Shown here: piece by piece, positions 1-8,987 of the stretch | How positions within the stretch are numbered: the first letter of the stretch is position 1 | Layout of the letters: each line of letters begins with the position of its first letter | Assembly: GCF_039655865.1 (NCBI RefSeq) | Contig: NZ_JBBYXL010000001.1 | Coordinates: 558,001 to 622,000 of the forward strand | From: Prosthecobacter sp. SYSU 5D2 | GTDB taxonomy: Bacteria > Verrucomicrobiota > Verrucomicrobiia > Verrucomicrobiales > Verrucomicrobiaceae | Direction: 5' to 3' | DNA length: 64,000 nucleotides | Translations under genes and position numbers: made by a program | The notes under the pieces: generated by a model | What the model saw: only the letters and a program-made list of their open reading frames with translations | Database searches by the model: none | Told to the model about the DNA's origin: nothing

Positions 1-753
1 ATTGTTAGACCAGCTCTGGTGGAAATGGCCGCCGGTGAAACCGAATCCGCGGCCACCACCGTCGCGCTCCGCCGCCCAGGCGACGTGCTGTTTTTCCTTG
101 TTCTTCACGGATTCACGCACGGTCGGGTTGCCGCTGTGGTGGCCATCTGGGCGCTCCATGGTGGAATCCGGGGCCACGGCGCTGAGGATGGGCGTTACAC
201 GGTCCATGCCTTTGCGGAAGCGCATGTAAAAGTACCATTCATCATTGGTGCCGAAAGGCTTCACGCCGCTTGTGATCGGATGCGCAGGAAATTCCGTGAA
301 GCTGGCATCCCAATGCGGGTTCACGCTCCAGTTGATCTCAAAACAGCCGCCCATCCAGTCAATGAACTCCTTGCCGCCCAGCTCAATGGTCGGCTCCACC
401 GCGTAATGAAGCGTCAGGAAGCCGCAGCCACGTTTCATTTCCTTGTCCAGCTGCTGGAGGCGGTCGCCTTGCAGCGCCGGATGGCGAGGACCGCCGTCGG
501 CATAAATGACCACGCTGGCGGCCTGGCCCAGGTCTTCCGCCGATGGCCAGGCTCCGTTGAGGTAGGTGCGGATGTCCAGTTGGTCCAACTGCGTCTGCTC
601 CAGGCTCTTTTTCAGCAGCAGGATGCCGGCAGCGTGTTCATGCTGGCCTGGACCATGGGAGGGCTTGCCCGCGATCATGACGATGACTTTTTTATCCGCG
701 GCAGAAAGGCACGTGGTCAGCGCCAGGGCAAAGGTGAGGAGGAGAAACTTCAT
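1..753 (-). CDS. ThuA-like domain protein, secreted (3' end beyond window)
   Basis: Reading leftwards from ATG at 753, the frame stays open for 251 codons to the window edge, so the C-terminus is missing. Residues 1-19 form a signal peptide (MKFLLLTFALALTTCLSAA), followed by KKVIVMIAGKPSHG, then TLHYAVEP and DEWYFYMRF. This order of segments is typical of ThuA-like (trehalose-utilisation) class I amidotransferase-fold proteins, which are abundant as secreted proteins in Verrucomicrobiota and Planctomycetota and usually have no proven enzymatic role. The HGPGQHEH and GGHFHQSW segments fit that family. The gene lies 48 bp downstream of the YndJ-like gene on the same strand and may share its transcript. 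Substrate unknown. The family call is firm; function is not. Confidence 0.8.
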   Translation of the reverse strand, partial: MKFLLLTFALALTTCLSAADKKVIVMIAGKPSHGPGQHEHAAGILLLKKSLEQTQLDQLDIRTYLNGAWPSAEDLGQAASVVIYADGGPRHPALQGDRLQQLDKEMKRGCGFLTLHYAVEPTIELGGKEFIDWMGGCFEINWSVNPHWDASFTEFPAHPITSGVKPFGTNDEWYFYMRFRKGMDRVTPILSAVAPDSTMERPDGHHSGNPTVRESVKNKEKQHVAWAAERDGGGRGFGFTGGHFHQSWSNN

Positions 754-801
754 AGGGTTGGTAACAGTGACGATGCTAACGTTGAGCAGACAAGCCGCTT
801 T

Positions 802-1743
802 TCACAAGGTTTTGTGCAGACATCTCCAGGCAAGAAGGCCACCCAAGCCAAAACCAAAGGTGTTCAGGCTGCCGTGGACAGCCCACATGGCACGCATGGA
901 AAGCGCACCCGAGGGAAGGAAATAGCGCAGCCCAAAACCCAGTGCCAGCATCATGGCGATGAACAGGCTCACTCCCGACAGACCAAAAAGCATCTTCGCC
1001 CCATCATGCAGCCCTTTTTGAAAAGCCATCTTCATTTGCAGCAGGGCCACACCCAGTGCCCCAACCACCAGCACGCACACGCTCAGCGGCTCCACCCAGG
1101 GCAGCGTCTGGAAGTGCGTGCAGGTGATGCCGAGGGCCACCAGCGGCACCCCGGCCAAAATGAACAGGCATGACCCCCGTGACATTTTTCCCGGCAGTGA
1201 CTTCCCGCACAGCCCCGCCATGAGCGGCAGCGTAAATCCGGCATGGTGAAAATGCGCCGCCGTGAGCAGCACGATCAGCGCATCAAAACCAAACGGCATC
1301 CATCCCGCCCGGTAGGCCACCAGCCACGCGGCCCCGATGGCGGGGAAGATCCGCGCCGAGAGCCGGCATAGATATGCCGGAGTTCGCGCCGTTTCCTGAA
1401 ACCCGGCATACACAGCATGACCCGCATCCCACACCCGGAGGCATAACCAGGGACAGGTCAGCGCAAGGCTCACCCATGCGGGCCCGATGCCCAGCAGGGC
1501 CAGAATGAGAAGAAAGGCAGCCGTGAATTCTGTATCCGCGGAAACGGGCAGATCCTCGCTGTCTTCTTGCAACTCCCTGGCCATCGGCATCAGAATGAGC
1601 ACGGCTACCGCCAGCAAGATTTCAATCCAGGTCGCTGCCTGTGGTTCCAGTCCCTTGATACTCGCAAAAATCACGCAGATGACCACCCCCAGGCCGAGAT
1701 TGGCATACTCAGGCATCGGGAAACGACGGGCGATGATCTTCAT
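802..1743 (-). CDS. YndJ-like integral membrane protein
   Basis: A 313-residue polytopic membrane protein with about eight hydrophobic segments. The segment LTAAHFHHAGFTLPLMAG resembles the characteristic motif of the Bacillus YndJ family, whose biochemical role is unknown. A longer reading frame begins at 1842 but would overlap the upstream DUF1990 gene. The ATG at 1743 starts just after that gene's stop (1755) and is preceded by GAGGGAA about 7 nt upstream, so I prefer it. YndJ-like and DUF1990 proteins are often neighbours, which supports both calls. Likely located in the cytoplasmic membrane. Confidence 0.65.
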   Translation of the reverse strand: MKIIARRFPMPEYANLGLGVVICVIFASIKGLEPQAATWIEILLAVAVLILMPMARELQEDSEDLPVSADTEFTAAFLLILALLGIGPAWVSLALTCPWLCLRVWDAGHAVYAGFQETARTPAYLCRLSARIFPAIGAAWLVAYRAGWMPFGFDALIVLLTAAHFHHAGFTLPLMAGLCGKSLPGKMSRGSCLFILAGVPLVALGITCTHFQTLPWVEPLSVCVLVVGALGVALLQMKMAFQKGLHDGAKMLFGLSGVSLFIAMMLALGFGLRYFLPSGALSMRAMWAVHGSLNTFGFGLGGLLAWRCLHKTL

Positions 1744-1754
1744 GCAATGTTCCC

Positions 1755-2339
1755 TCAAGCTTTCCCACCGGGCTGCAGTGGTGGCTGGCTCAGCCTCATC
1801 ATCGCAGCCTGCGAATCCCGCACAAACCGGAGCTGCCACCACCGGGCCAGTGGAAAGCCCAGCCAGGCCAGCCAGTGACGGGGGCGGGAAAAGGCGCGGA
1901 TCTCATACCACACGGAGCCGTCCGCCAGCAACTCCACCATGAAGCGTTCCTCGCCACACTCCGCATGTTCCGGCAGCGTGCCATAGGTAAAACCGTGCCT
2001 GTCAGGACTGTCCCAGCGCTGGAGAATACGGCAGGGATTGATCCACCACAGACTGGCGATTTTCACCACCATGGCCACCACCTGTCCCGGCTGCTGCGGG
2101 GCGAGGGAAGGGCGCACGACAGCCCATTCGGGAAACATCTGCCAGGCATCCAGCGCCCGGCAGGCCTGCCGGTAAAACAACGTCCCGGCTCCCAGCCGCA
2201 CCCGATGCACTTCCTCAATGAATCCCTCCTGCGGAGGATGCTCCACACCTCCACGATGGGCATAGCTTAGGGGCGCATCCTGCCAGGCAGACAGGTGGTA
2301 TTGCAGCAGCGATGAGGAAGGCGGCTGGCGTGTGATCAT
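1755..2339 (-). CDS. DUF1990 family protein
   Basis: A 194-residue soluble protein without signal peptide or membrane segment. The pattern VRLGAGTLFYRQACRALDAW, then the GFTYGTLPEHAECGEERFMV region and a closing FSRPRHWLAWLGFPLAR matches the DUF1990 family, a START-like fold related to plant UPF0548 proteins, of unknown ligand. In other bacteria it is found beside YndJ, as here. It is the first gene of a minus-strand unit DUF1990, YndJ-like, ThuA-like, and is divergent from the PLD gene; the intervening 103 bp should hold both promoters. Confidence 0.75.
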   Translation of the reverse strand: MITRQPPSSSLLQYHLSAWQDAPLSYAHRGGVEHPPQEGFIEEVHRVRLGAGTLFYRQACRALDAWQMFPEWAVVRPSLAPQQPGQVVAMVVKIASLWWINPCRILQRWDSPDRHGFTYGTLPEHAECGEERFMVELLADGSVWYEIRAFSRPRHWLAWLGFPLARWWQLRFVRDSQAAMMRLSQPPLQPGGKA

Positions 2340-2442
2340 CCCCTATCTTCCACTCGGATGACTCTCCGACAACTCCTCAGCAGCGGGAATCTGAGGTAAA
2401 TGTGCAGCAACCGGCGATCATGCAGAATACGATGTACTGGGT

Positions 2443-3819
2443 ATGAGCGACAACCCACCTGCGGATGCCAAGGAAACGCCCGCCCAAAAGAGCCGCCGAC
2501 AACGGTTGAAGGAAGGCTATTTTAACCTGTTGATGAGGCGCTGGGGCAGGATGTCCGTGCGCGGCTGGCTGGAGCTGGGAGCCTTCCTTCTGACATTGCT
2601 CATCCTCTACAACATCTTTTTCATCCGCCGCGAGCTCATCGAATACCGGCCGAAGCACACCTTTGCCATCGCGGATCCCGCCTTCTTCGGCTCCGCGCAC
2701 GCCATCGCAGATCCTGTCCCAATCGGAGGGAACAAGATCACCCTCCTGCACAACGGCGTAGGCATCTTCCCCCCCATGCTGGAGGCCATTCGCGCTGCGA
2801 AAAAGACTATCAACTTCGAGGCCTTCATCTTTCATTCCGATAAAGTGGGCGGTCCCTTCCTGGATGCCTTTGCTGAAATGGCGCAAAAGGGGGTGGAGGT
2901 GCGCATTCTCCTGGATGGCATCGGCTCCGGCCTCGGATTGAAAAACGAAGAACTGGACGTCCTCAAGAAGGCCGGCTGCAAGGTGGCCTATTACCATCCC
3001 GCCCGGGGCCTGAGGGTGGACCGCATCAACCGCAGGACGCACCGCCGCGTGCTCGTGGTGGATGGCAAAATGGGCTTCACCGGCGGTGCCGGCTTTTCTG
3101 AGGAATGGCAGGGTAATGCCGATGCGCCTGACCACTGGCGGGAAGTCCATGGGCAGCTCGAAGGTCCCATCGTGGCCAAGCTCCAGACCGCTTTCCAGCA
3201 GCACTGGATGGATGCCACCGAGGAGCTCCTGAGCGGCCCGGCCCACTTTCCCTTCCTACCCCCGGTGGGCCCCCTCATGGCCCAGGTCACCACCTCCCGC
3301 GCCTTCACCACTGCTCCGCTGCCAGTCATCCAGGCCGTGGCCATCGCCGCTGCGGAAAAGACCATCTACATCACCAACCCCTATTGCACACCCACAGACG
3401 ATTTTGTGCATCTGCTGGCCGAGGCCACCAAGCGCGGAGTGGACGTGAAGCTTATCATCCCCGGCAAGCACAACGACCAGCCCGCCACCAAATCCGCAGG
3501 CAGCCAGAGCTATGGCAAGCTGCTGGAGGCAGGCGTCGAGATTTATGAATACCGGCCCACCATGATCCATTCCAAGACCATGGTCATTGACGGCCACTTC
3601 TCCCTCTTTGGAACCTCCAATCTGGACCCCCGCTCCTCCCAGATTAACGAGGAAATTGATGTCAGCGTCTATGATGTGAATTTCGGGGCCGCCATGGACC
3701 GGATCTTCCTGGACGATCTAAAACTGTCCAAACCCTACACCATGGAAGATTTCGAATCCCGCTCTCTGAAAGACCGCTTCCTGGAGTGGGTGATGATTCC
3801 CATCCGGTCGCAGCTATAG
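2443..3819 (+). CDS. Cardiolipin synthase-like phospholipase D family protein
   Basis: 458 residues. One membrane segment (about 44-61) is followed by two PLD domains. The first HKD site reads H200-R-R202-VLVV-D207 and the second H376-S-K378-TMVI-D383. Typical cardiolipin synthases condense two phosphatidylglycerols, or PG and PE, at the inner membrane; the GFTGGAGFSEEW and FGTSNLDPRS segments after the two sites match that group. The first site carries Arg where HKD enzymes have Lys (codon cgc, so not a misread). It may be a true cardiolipin synthase with a conservative change or a relative with altered activity. It stands alone, 63 bp before a Tat-exported isomerase on the same strand. Confidence 0.8.
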   Translation: MSDNPPADAKETPAQKSRRQRLKEGYFNLLMRRWGRMSVRGWLELGAFLLTLLILYNIFFIRRELIEYRPKHTFAIADPAFFGSAHAIADPVPIGGNKITLLHNGVGIFPPMLEAIRAAKKTINFEAFIFHSDKVGGPFLDAFAEMAQKGVEVRILLDGIGSGLGLKNEELDVLKKAGCKVAYYHPARGLRVDRINRRTHRRVLVVDGKMGFTGGAGFSEEWQGNADAPDHWREVHGQLEGPIVAKLQTAFQQHWMDATEELLSGPAHFPFLPPVGPLMAQVTTSRAFTTAPLPVIQAVAIAAAEKTIYITNPYCTPTDDFVHLLAEATKRGVDVKLIIPGKHNDQPATKSAGSQSYGKLLEAGVEIYEYRPTMIHSKTMVIDGHFSLFGTSNLDPRSSQINEEIDVSVYDVNFGAAMDRIFLDDLKLSKPYTMEDFESRSLKDRFLEWVMIPIRSQL

Positions 3820-3882
3820 CCAGGATTTGGGAGTCCTGACAGAATCCGGACAAGGACTGGTCGTTAGGAGCGTTTTTCTCCC

Positions 3883-4788
3883 ATGTCACTCACCCGCCGC
3901 CAATTTCTGCCTTCTGTCTCCGCAGCTCTCGCATCCACCTCATTGATAGACTGGCAGTCGGCCCAGGCAGCCGGTGTGAAAAGACCCATCAAGATCGCCG
4001 TCAAGTCCGGTATGATCAAAGATGGGAAGAGCTATCTGGAGAAATTCGCCATCGCGAAGGAGGCCGGATTTGATGGCGTCGAGCCCGGAGGCCCTTTCCC
4101 GGAAAAGGACCTGGCGGAAATCCAGGATGCCATCCAAAAAACTGGAGTGGTGGTGCCAGGAACGGTGTGTCCCGCAGGCGGAAGACAACTGGGCTCGACC
4201 GATGAAAAACTGCGGCAAGCAGGGATCGAGCTGTTTAAAACCTCCCTCCGCCAAACGCAGGCACTGGGCGGCACCACTGTACTCATGTATCCCGGCATTG
4301 TGGATGAAGGGCAGCGGTATGAAGAGGTCTATGAAAACCTGCTGAAATCCACCCGCGCGCTGCTTCCGGTGGCCGAGGAGACCGGGGTCAAAATCGCCCT
4401 GGAAAATGTCTGGAATAACCTTTTCCTGAGCCCCCTGGATGCGGTGCGGTTTGTGGACACCATCGGCAGCCCTTGGTGCGGCTGGTTTTTCGATATCGGC
4501 AACGTGGCACGCTACGGCTGGCCTGAGCACTGGGCACGGGCGCTGGGCGGCAAGCGCATCTTCAAGCTGGACATCAAGGACTACAGCACCCAAAAGCACA
4601 TGGAGAAGGGTCCCCGTGCAGGCTTCGACTGCGAAATCGGCGAGGGCGACATCAACTTTGCCGCTGTGATGAAGGCGCTGGATGAGGTCGGCTACTCAGG
4701 CGGCTGGATCTCCGCCGAGGTTAAAGGTGGCGACGTGGCACGTCTGACTGACATCCGCAAGCGGATCGAACGTGTGCTGGAGTCATGA
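3883..4788 (+). CDS. Tat-exported sugar phosphate isomerase/epimerase-like TIM barrel
   Basis: 301 residues. The N-terminus has a twin-arginine signal (TRRQFLPSV, hydrophobic core, AQAAG), so the protein is probably exported folded. The rest fits the xylose isomerase-like/AP endonuclease 2 TIM-barrel superfamily: GFDGVEPGGPF near the start, then KIALENVWNN, FDIGN, KLDIKDY and EIGEGDIN, which supply the usual acidic metal ligands. Such exported paralogues are common in PVC bacteria next to carbohydrate genes; a sugar epimerase or isomerase role (L-ribulose-5-P 3-epimerase-like fold) is plausible, but the substrate cannot be read from sequence. Confidence 0.75.
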   Translation: MSLTRRQFLPSVSAALASTSLIDWQSAQAAGVKRPIKIAVKSGMIKDGKSYLEKFAIAKEAGFDGVEPGGPFPEKDLAEIQDAIQKTGVVVPGTVCPAGGRQLGSTDEKLRQAGIELFKTSLRQTQALGGTTVLMYPGIVDEGQRYEEVYENLLKSTRALLPVAEETGVKIALENVWNNLFLSPLDAVRFVDTIGSPWCGWFFDIGNVARYGWPEHWARALGGKRIFKLDIKDYSTQKHMEKGPRAGFDCEIGEGDINFAAVMKALDEVGYSGGWISAEVKGGDVARLTDIRKRIERVLES

Positions 4789-4803
4789 CCCGAGGGGCGC
4801 TGA

Positions 4804-5739
4804 TCAGCGATAAAACTCCAGCGTACGGGCGACGCCGTCTTTCCAGTTCACCAGGACTTTGTAGCCCATGGCCTCCTGGGCGGCGGAGATGTCGGCCAGA
4901 GAATTGCGGACATCGCCCACGCGCGGGGGTTGAAACTCGGGCTCAAGTTTTTGGTTGGTCAGACGGTTCAGCTCATCAATAAGCTGGAGCAGGGAGATGG
5001 AGTCCCCCGCAGCGGAATTGAAGAATTTCCCAGCCACCTTTTCAGCAGGAGCTTCAGCCGCCAGGAGGTTGGCGGAGACCGCATTGTCCACATAGGTGAA
5101 GTCGCGGGCCTGGAGCCCATCGCCAAAAACCAGCGGGCGCTCCCCTTTCAACATCGCGGTGCAATATTTGGCAATGACCCCGGAATACGGTGAATCAAAG
5201 GCCTGCCGGGGACCGAACACATTGAAGTAGCGCAGGCCGACCGTCTCAAGACCATAAAGGCGGTGGAAAAGCTGGCAGTATTTTTCACTCGCGTACTTCT
5301 GCAAGGCATACGGGGAAAGCGGATTGGGCGGCAGGCCTTCGTATTTCGAAGGGGCATCGGAATCCCCGTAGATGGAAGAAGAGCTGGCGAACATGAAGCG
5401 CTTCACCCCGGCATCACGGGCGGCAATGAGCACCTTGAGTGTGCCATCCAGATTCTGGGCATTGCTTTCCAGAGGCTGGGCGACGGAGCGCGGAACGGAA
5501 GGCAGGGCGCCCTCATGGAAAACCCAGTCACAGCCAGCGGTGATCTTGGCCAGCAGGGCTTCATCGCCGATGTCGCCCTGAACGAACTCCAGATCGTCAC
5601 CCGGTTTTTTCCAGGCAAGGTTGTCCAGGTTGCCCAGGCTAAGATTGTCAAGGGCTACTACGCTGGCACCGCGTGCACAAAGGGCTTCGGCAATATGGGA
5701 ACCAATGAATCCGGCACCGCCGGTGATAAGGGCTTTCAT
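4804..5739 (-). CDS. NAD-dependent UDP-sugar epimerase (SDR; WbpP/GalE type)
   Basis: 311 residues, extended short-chain dehydrogenase. The Rossmann motif GGAGFIGSH sits at 7-15, the SSSSIYGD segment supplies the catalytic Ser, and Y-A-L-Q-K the YxxxK pair. LRYFNVFGPRQ is the substrate-binding stretch seen in UDP-GlcNAc/UDP-GlcNAcA C4-epimerases. It follows the nucleotide-sugar dehydrogenase by 18 bp on the same strand. Together they would make a UDP-HexNAc uronic acid (for example UDP-GalNAcA) for a surface polysaccharide, as the WbpO/WbpP or TviB/TviC pairs do. The enzyme class is firm; the exact sugar is inferred. Confidence 0.85.
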   Translation of the reverse strand: MKALITGGAGFIGSHIAEALCARGASVVALDNLSLGNLDNLAWKKPGDDLEFVQGDIGDEALLAKITAGCDWVFHEGALPSVPRSVAQPLESNAQNLDGTLKVLIAARDAGVKRFMFASSSSIYGDSDAPSKYEGLPPNPLSPYALQKYASEKYCQLFHRLYGLETVGLRYFNVFGPRQAFDSPYSGVIAKYCTAMLKGERPLVFGDGLQARDFTYVDNAVSANLLAAEAPAEKVAGKFFNSAAGDSISLLQLIDELNRLTNQKLEPEFQPPRVGDVRNSLADISAAQEAMGYKVLVNWKDGVARTLEFYR

Positions 5740-5757
5740 GAGGCTGGGAGAATAAAA

Positions 5758-7056
5758 TCAGGCTTTGAAATAATGGGGCTGTCCTTTGAGCAGAGAACCG
5801 AAGGCATTGCGCGTATCCACGATGAGACGGGCATTTTCCGCGATAAGGGGATAATCCACCGCCTGGTGATTGGTGGCCAGCAGGACGAGGTCAAACCCGG
5901 CCACAGTCTCTGCATCCAGGGGAAGATTTTCGCGCCCGGCGAAGTGGCCATGCTCACGGGAGGGGCGGATGACAGGCACGTGGGGGTCGTGGTAGGCGAC
6001 GGTGGCCGCTTCAGACTCCAGCATTTCCCAAAGCACATAGGCAGGGCTTTCGCGGTCATCATCCACATTCGGCTTGTAGGCGATGCCCAGCAGGAGGACG
6101 CGGCTGCCTTTCAGCTCCTTGCGCTGGGATTCCAATGCCTCCCGGCAGCGCTGGATGACGTAGGCCGGCATGGCCGTGTTCACTTCGCCCGCCAGTTCAA
6201 TAAACCGCGTTTCCTGGCCATACTGGCGGGCTTTCCATGTCAGATAAAACGGGTCAATGGGAATGCAGTGCCCGCCCAGACCGGGCCCAGGGTAAAAGGG
6301 CATGAAACCAAAGGGTTTCGTTTTCGCTGCGGCGATCACTTCCCAGATATCAATGCCCATCTTGTCATAGACCACCTTCAGTTCATTGACCATGGCGATG
6401 TTCACCGCACGAAAGATGTTTTCAGTCAGCTTAACCGCCTCCGCAATGCGGCAGGAATCCACCGGGACGAGAGTCTGGATGGCCTTGCCATAAACTTCCA
6501 TCGCCTTCTTTTGGCAGGCTGGCGTCAGCCCTCCAATCACTTTTGGGATGCGGGAGACATCGCTCAGGGGATTGCCCGGATCTTCACGCTCAGGGGAGAA
6601 GGCAAGGTGGAAATCTACACCGGCGACGAGGCCGGAGCCCGCTTCCAAAACTTCCCTCAATTCCGTATCCGTGGTCCCCGGATAGGTGGTGGATTCCAGA
6701 ACTACAAGCTGACCCTTCTGAAGATGCGGGGCGATGGCGCGCCCGGTATTAAGCACATAGCTCAGGTCCGGTTCATTTCCCGCAGCCAGGGGAGTGGGTA
6801 CACAGATGATGAGCGCTGTGCACTCTCGGGCCTGGGAAAAATCCGTCGTGGCACGAAACTGTCCTTTACTGACAGCCGCATTGATTTCCTCCTCAGGAAT
6901 ATGGAGGATATAGGTCTGGCCAGCGTTAAGCTTGTCTACCTTGGCAGAATCAATATCCAGACCAAGAACCTGGCTGCCGCACTGGGCAAACCGTAAACTG
7001 AGGGGCAGGCCGACATAGCCTAGACCAATGATGCCGATGAGTGAGCCTGTTGACAT
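5758..7056 (-). CDS. Nucleotide-sugar (UDP-N-acetyl-D-glucosamine type) 6-dehydrogenase
   Basis: 432 residues from the ATG at 7056 ([18 protein letters not shown]). An in-frame extension to 7143 adds 29 residues without domain content and is rejected. The GxGxxG NAD site is at the N-terminus. The catalytic Cys lies in [16 protein letters not shown], and [17 protein letters not shown] begins the C-terminal substrate domain, as in WbpA/TviB/WecC enzymes, which oxidise C6 of UDP-HexNAc to the uronic acid with two NAD+. It is the first gene of a two-gene unit with the epimerase. No clear Shine-Dalgarno precedes the start. Confidence 0.88.
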   Translation of the reverse strand: MSTGSLIGIIGLGYVGLPLSLRFAQCGSQVLGLDIDSAKVDKLNAGQTYILHIPEEEINAAVSKGQFRATTDFSQARECTALIICVPTPLAAGNEPDLSYVLNTGRAIAPHLQKGQLVVLESTTYPGTTDTELREVLEAGSGLVAGVDFHLAFSPEREDPGNPLSDVSRIPKVIGGLTPACQKKAMEVYGKAIQTLVPVDSCRIAEAVKLTENIFRAVNIAMVNELKVVYDKMGIDIWEVIAAAKTKPFGFMPFYPGPGLGGHCIPIDPFYLTWKARQYGQETRFIELAGEVNTAMPAYVIQRCREALESQRKELKGSRVLLLGIAYKPNVDDDRESPAYVLWEMLESEAATVAYHDPHVPVIRPSREHGHFAGRENLPLDAETVAGFDLVLLATNHQAVDYPLIAENARLIVDTRNAFGSLLKGQPHYFKA

Positions 7057-7258
7057 GACTGAGGAGGACGGAGCGTCTGACTGTCTATGGCGGAAATGTC
7101 CAGAGCATTCCACACGTTTTCTTGAAAATAAAAAGCCGGGCATGCCGTCATGGGACTCTATCGGGGCATTCTTGAGGCTTGCAATGCTGAAGCGCTGGGG
7201 AATTGTCTGATCGGTTCATGTCTTCCTGACATGGCCACTGCCTCTCAACTCCTAGCCT

Positions 7259-7435
7259 ATGCACCCCATGATCCTTCGACTTAGCCTCCTCTTGTTAGCC
7301 AGCGTCATGCTCGGCAGTTGTGCCTACCCCTTTGGACACAGCAAAAACGGTGAATATTTTGGAGGCCAGGGAGCGAGCACGGCTCCTCGGGCCCGCATTC
7401 CCAAAGAACTTCAGCGCGAGCGCTCCATGTTTTAG
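7259..7435 (+). CDS. Small predicted lipoprotein
   Basis: 58 residues. The N-terminus has a hydrophobic stretch (MILRLSLLLLASVM) ending in a lipobox L-G-S-C, so the mature protein would be only about 38 residues, lipidated on Cys and rich in Gly, Arg and Ser. Two in-frame ATGs (7259 and 7268) are possible; both keep the signal. I know no family for it. It is short, but a complete lipobox directly after a credible signal is unlikely by chance. It precedes the pseudopilin-like gene on the same strand. Confidence 0.55.
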   Translation: MHPMILRLSLLLLASVMLGSCAYPFGHSKNGEYFGGQGASTAPRARIPKELQRERSMF

Positions 7436-7516
7436 CTCCGACCTCACTGAGCCATCCTTCATTGATGACGCCAGACGGCTGGCATAAGAGCTTACTTGAT
7501 TTGCTTCCAACCCTTC

Positions 7517-7795
7517 ATGCGCCCCCCTGCTTTTCGTAACCATTGTACCGGTTTCACGCTTTTAGAATCGCTCCTGATGATCGGTTTAATCACCGTTTTG
7601 GGCCTGATGTCTATGGCCATTTACCTCAAGGAAACCGACCCGGAAAGAAAGGGGGCAGGCGTATGGGAGAGGCAGGAAACGATGTTCGTCCCGGCTTTCC
7701 ATGAAGTCAGTGACCCGCTCATCATTGTCCCCGATGATCCCCAGAAGGATCCTTTGACCGAACTGCTTCCCGACAATAAGGACGTGACGGAGTGA
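7517..7795 (+). CDS. Short pseudopilin-like protein with type III prepilin signal
   Basis: 92 residues from the ATG at 7517 (seven more residues if an upstream start at 7496 is used). A basic leader MRPPAFRNHCTG is followed directly by FTLLESLLMIGLITVLGLM. This is the prepilin peptidase site (cleavage after Gly, Glu at +5) and helix of type IV pilins and type II secretion pseudopilins. After the helix only about 60 mostly acidic residues remain (ends PDNKDVTE), with no room for the usual globular head. No other pilus or secretion gene is nearby. It could be a minor pseudopilin serving a system encoded elsewhere. Confidence 0.6.
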   Translation: MRPPAFRNHCTGFTLLESLLMIGLITVLGLMSMAIYLKETDPERKGAGVWERQETMFVPAFHEVSDPLIIVPDDPQKDPLTELLPDNKDVTE

Positions 7796-7844
7796 ATTCA
7801 AAATAGCATCCGCCTGACCTGGAGCCCCCTTGCAAGCATAAGAA

Positions 7845-8987
7845 ATGCGCATGGATACTGACCCGCCCCAGGCCCCACGAAAACCCTTTCTGGCCAGAGC
7901 AGGCCAGTCCCTGGTGGACATTTCTGAAAACCAGGGCTGCTGGGCCGTTCTCCGCCGCTTTCTGCGCGGCCTTACCTTCTGGACCATCCTCTTTTATGTT
8001 ATTGGCCTGGTGATATTCAGCCTGCTGCTGAGCCGGGTCGGAGAAAGGAATGTCACCACGGCCTTCCTGTCCTTCCTCCCTTACTCCATTTGGGTTCTTC
8101 CAGCCGTGCCGCTGGCCGCCGCTGCGATGCTGTTTCATTGGCGCATGCTGCTGGTGCTGGCACTAGCACTCGCCTGGATTGGCTATGATTTTATGGGCTG
8201 GCGGCCAGGAGGAGTACTGGAACCGTCAGGGGAGACTCTTCGGGTGATGTCTAACAATCACGGTCAGCACGGCAACCAAAGCCTGCAGCCTTTCAAAAAT
8301 GCAACGAAGCCCGACCTCCTGCTGATGCAGGAAGGTCGCAGTGCCGCAGGCTATGCGAAGGATCCGGCTTATGCCGAATTCCCTCACACACGGAGCCTGG
8401 GAGAGCATACCTTCCTGAGCCGCTATCCCATTCTTGAAGAGGCCAAACTGCCTGCTCTTCCGGGCAGGTCGCCCAAAGCAGTACGCTTTGTCATTGATTG
8501 GAATGGACGCCGCGTCGCGGTTTACAGTGTACATCTGCATTCTCCGCGCGACCAGCTCAGCTATCTGAGGTGGGGTTCTTTTCTTTATGGGATCCTGGGC
8601 CTTCCGGGGACTCCGTGGGAGGACCGGCGGAGAGAGCTCCAAAAGTTCTGGGACATCCAGATGGCAGATACGGAGATCATTCTGAAAGCCGTCCGTGAGG
8701 ATGATTTGCCGGCGATTGTTGCTGGGGATTTTAACTCCACGCCGTTGGGTTACATTCACCGTCAGATCACCCGTGAGCTGGGGGATTCCCATGAGGGCGC
8801 AGGCCAGGGGTTTGGCCTGACCTTTCCTGGAAAGACACGCAATCCCTTGAGCGCCGGTGGCCCCTGGATGCGAATTGACTATGTGTTTTTCAGCCATCAT
8901 TGGCAGGCCCTGCAATGCATCACAGAACCCGACAGGCCCTCCCAGCACCGTGCATTGACTGCCACGCTGGAGTTCAAGGATCCCTAA
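7845..8987 (+). CDS. Membrane-anchored endonuclease/exonuclease/phosphatase (EEP) family protein
   Basis: 380 residues. Three hydrophobic segments (about 42-62, 73-93 and 97-113) precede a C-terminal EEP domain. That domain shows LLMQEG (metal-binding Glu near 163), VYSVHLHSP, AGDFNSTP (Asp near 295), RIDYVFFS and a final SQHRAL with the catalytic His. The family includes DNases, sphingomyelinases and phosphoinositide phosphatases. Membrane-tethered EEP proteins of this layout probably act outside the cytoplasm, but their substrate is not predictable. The gene runs into the convergent glycosyltransferase, overlapping it by 14 bp. Confidence 0.8.
   Translation: MRMDTDPPQAPRKPFLARAGQSLVDISENQGCWAVLRRFLRGLTFWTILFYVIGLVIFSLLLSRVGERNVTTAFLSFLPYSIWVLPAVPLAAAAMLFHWRMLLVLALALAWIGYDFMGWRPGGVLEPSGETLRVMSNNHGQHGNQSLQPFKNATKPDLLLMQEGRSAAGYAKDPAYAEFPHTRSLGEHTFLSRYPILEEAKLPALPGRSPKAVRFVIDWNGRRVAVYSVHLHSPRDQLSYLRWGSFLYGILGLPGTPWEDRRRELQKFWDIQMADTEIILKAVREDDLPAIVAGDFNSTPLGYIHRQITRELGDSHEGAGQGFGLTFPGKTRNPLSAGGPWMRIDYVFFSHHWQALQCITEPDRPSQHRALTATLEFKDP

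Noticed and set aside
5263-6996. 577-codon plus-strand open frame
   Set aside because: It lies wholly antisense to the UDP-sugar epimerase and dehydrogenase, whose catalytic motifs are intact; its translation has no domain pattern. High GC produces such shadow frames.
7221-7242. CATGTC/GACATG inverted repeat upstream of the small lipoprotein
   Set aside because: Only a 6-bp stem without further support; expected by chance at this length.
8974-8987. Overlap of convergent genes as a possible frameshift
   Set aside because: Both proteins keep plausible C-termini; a 14-bp tail-to-tail overlap is common in compact genomes.
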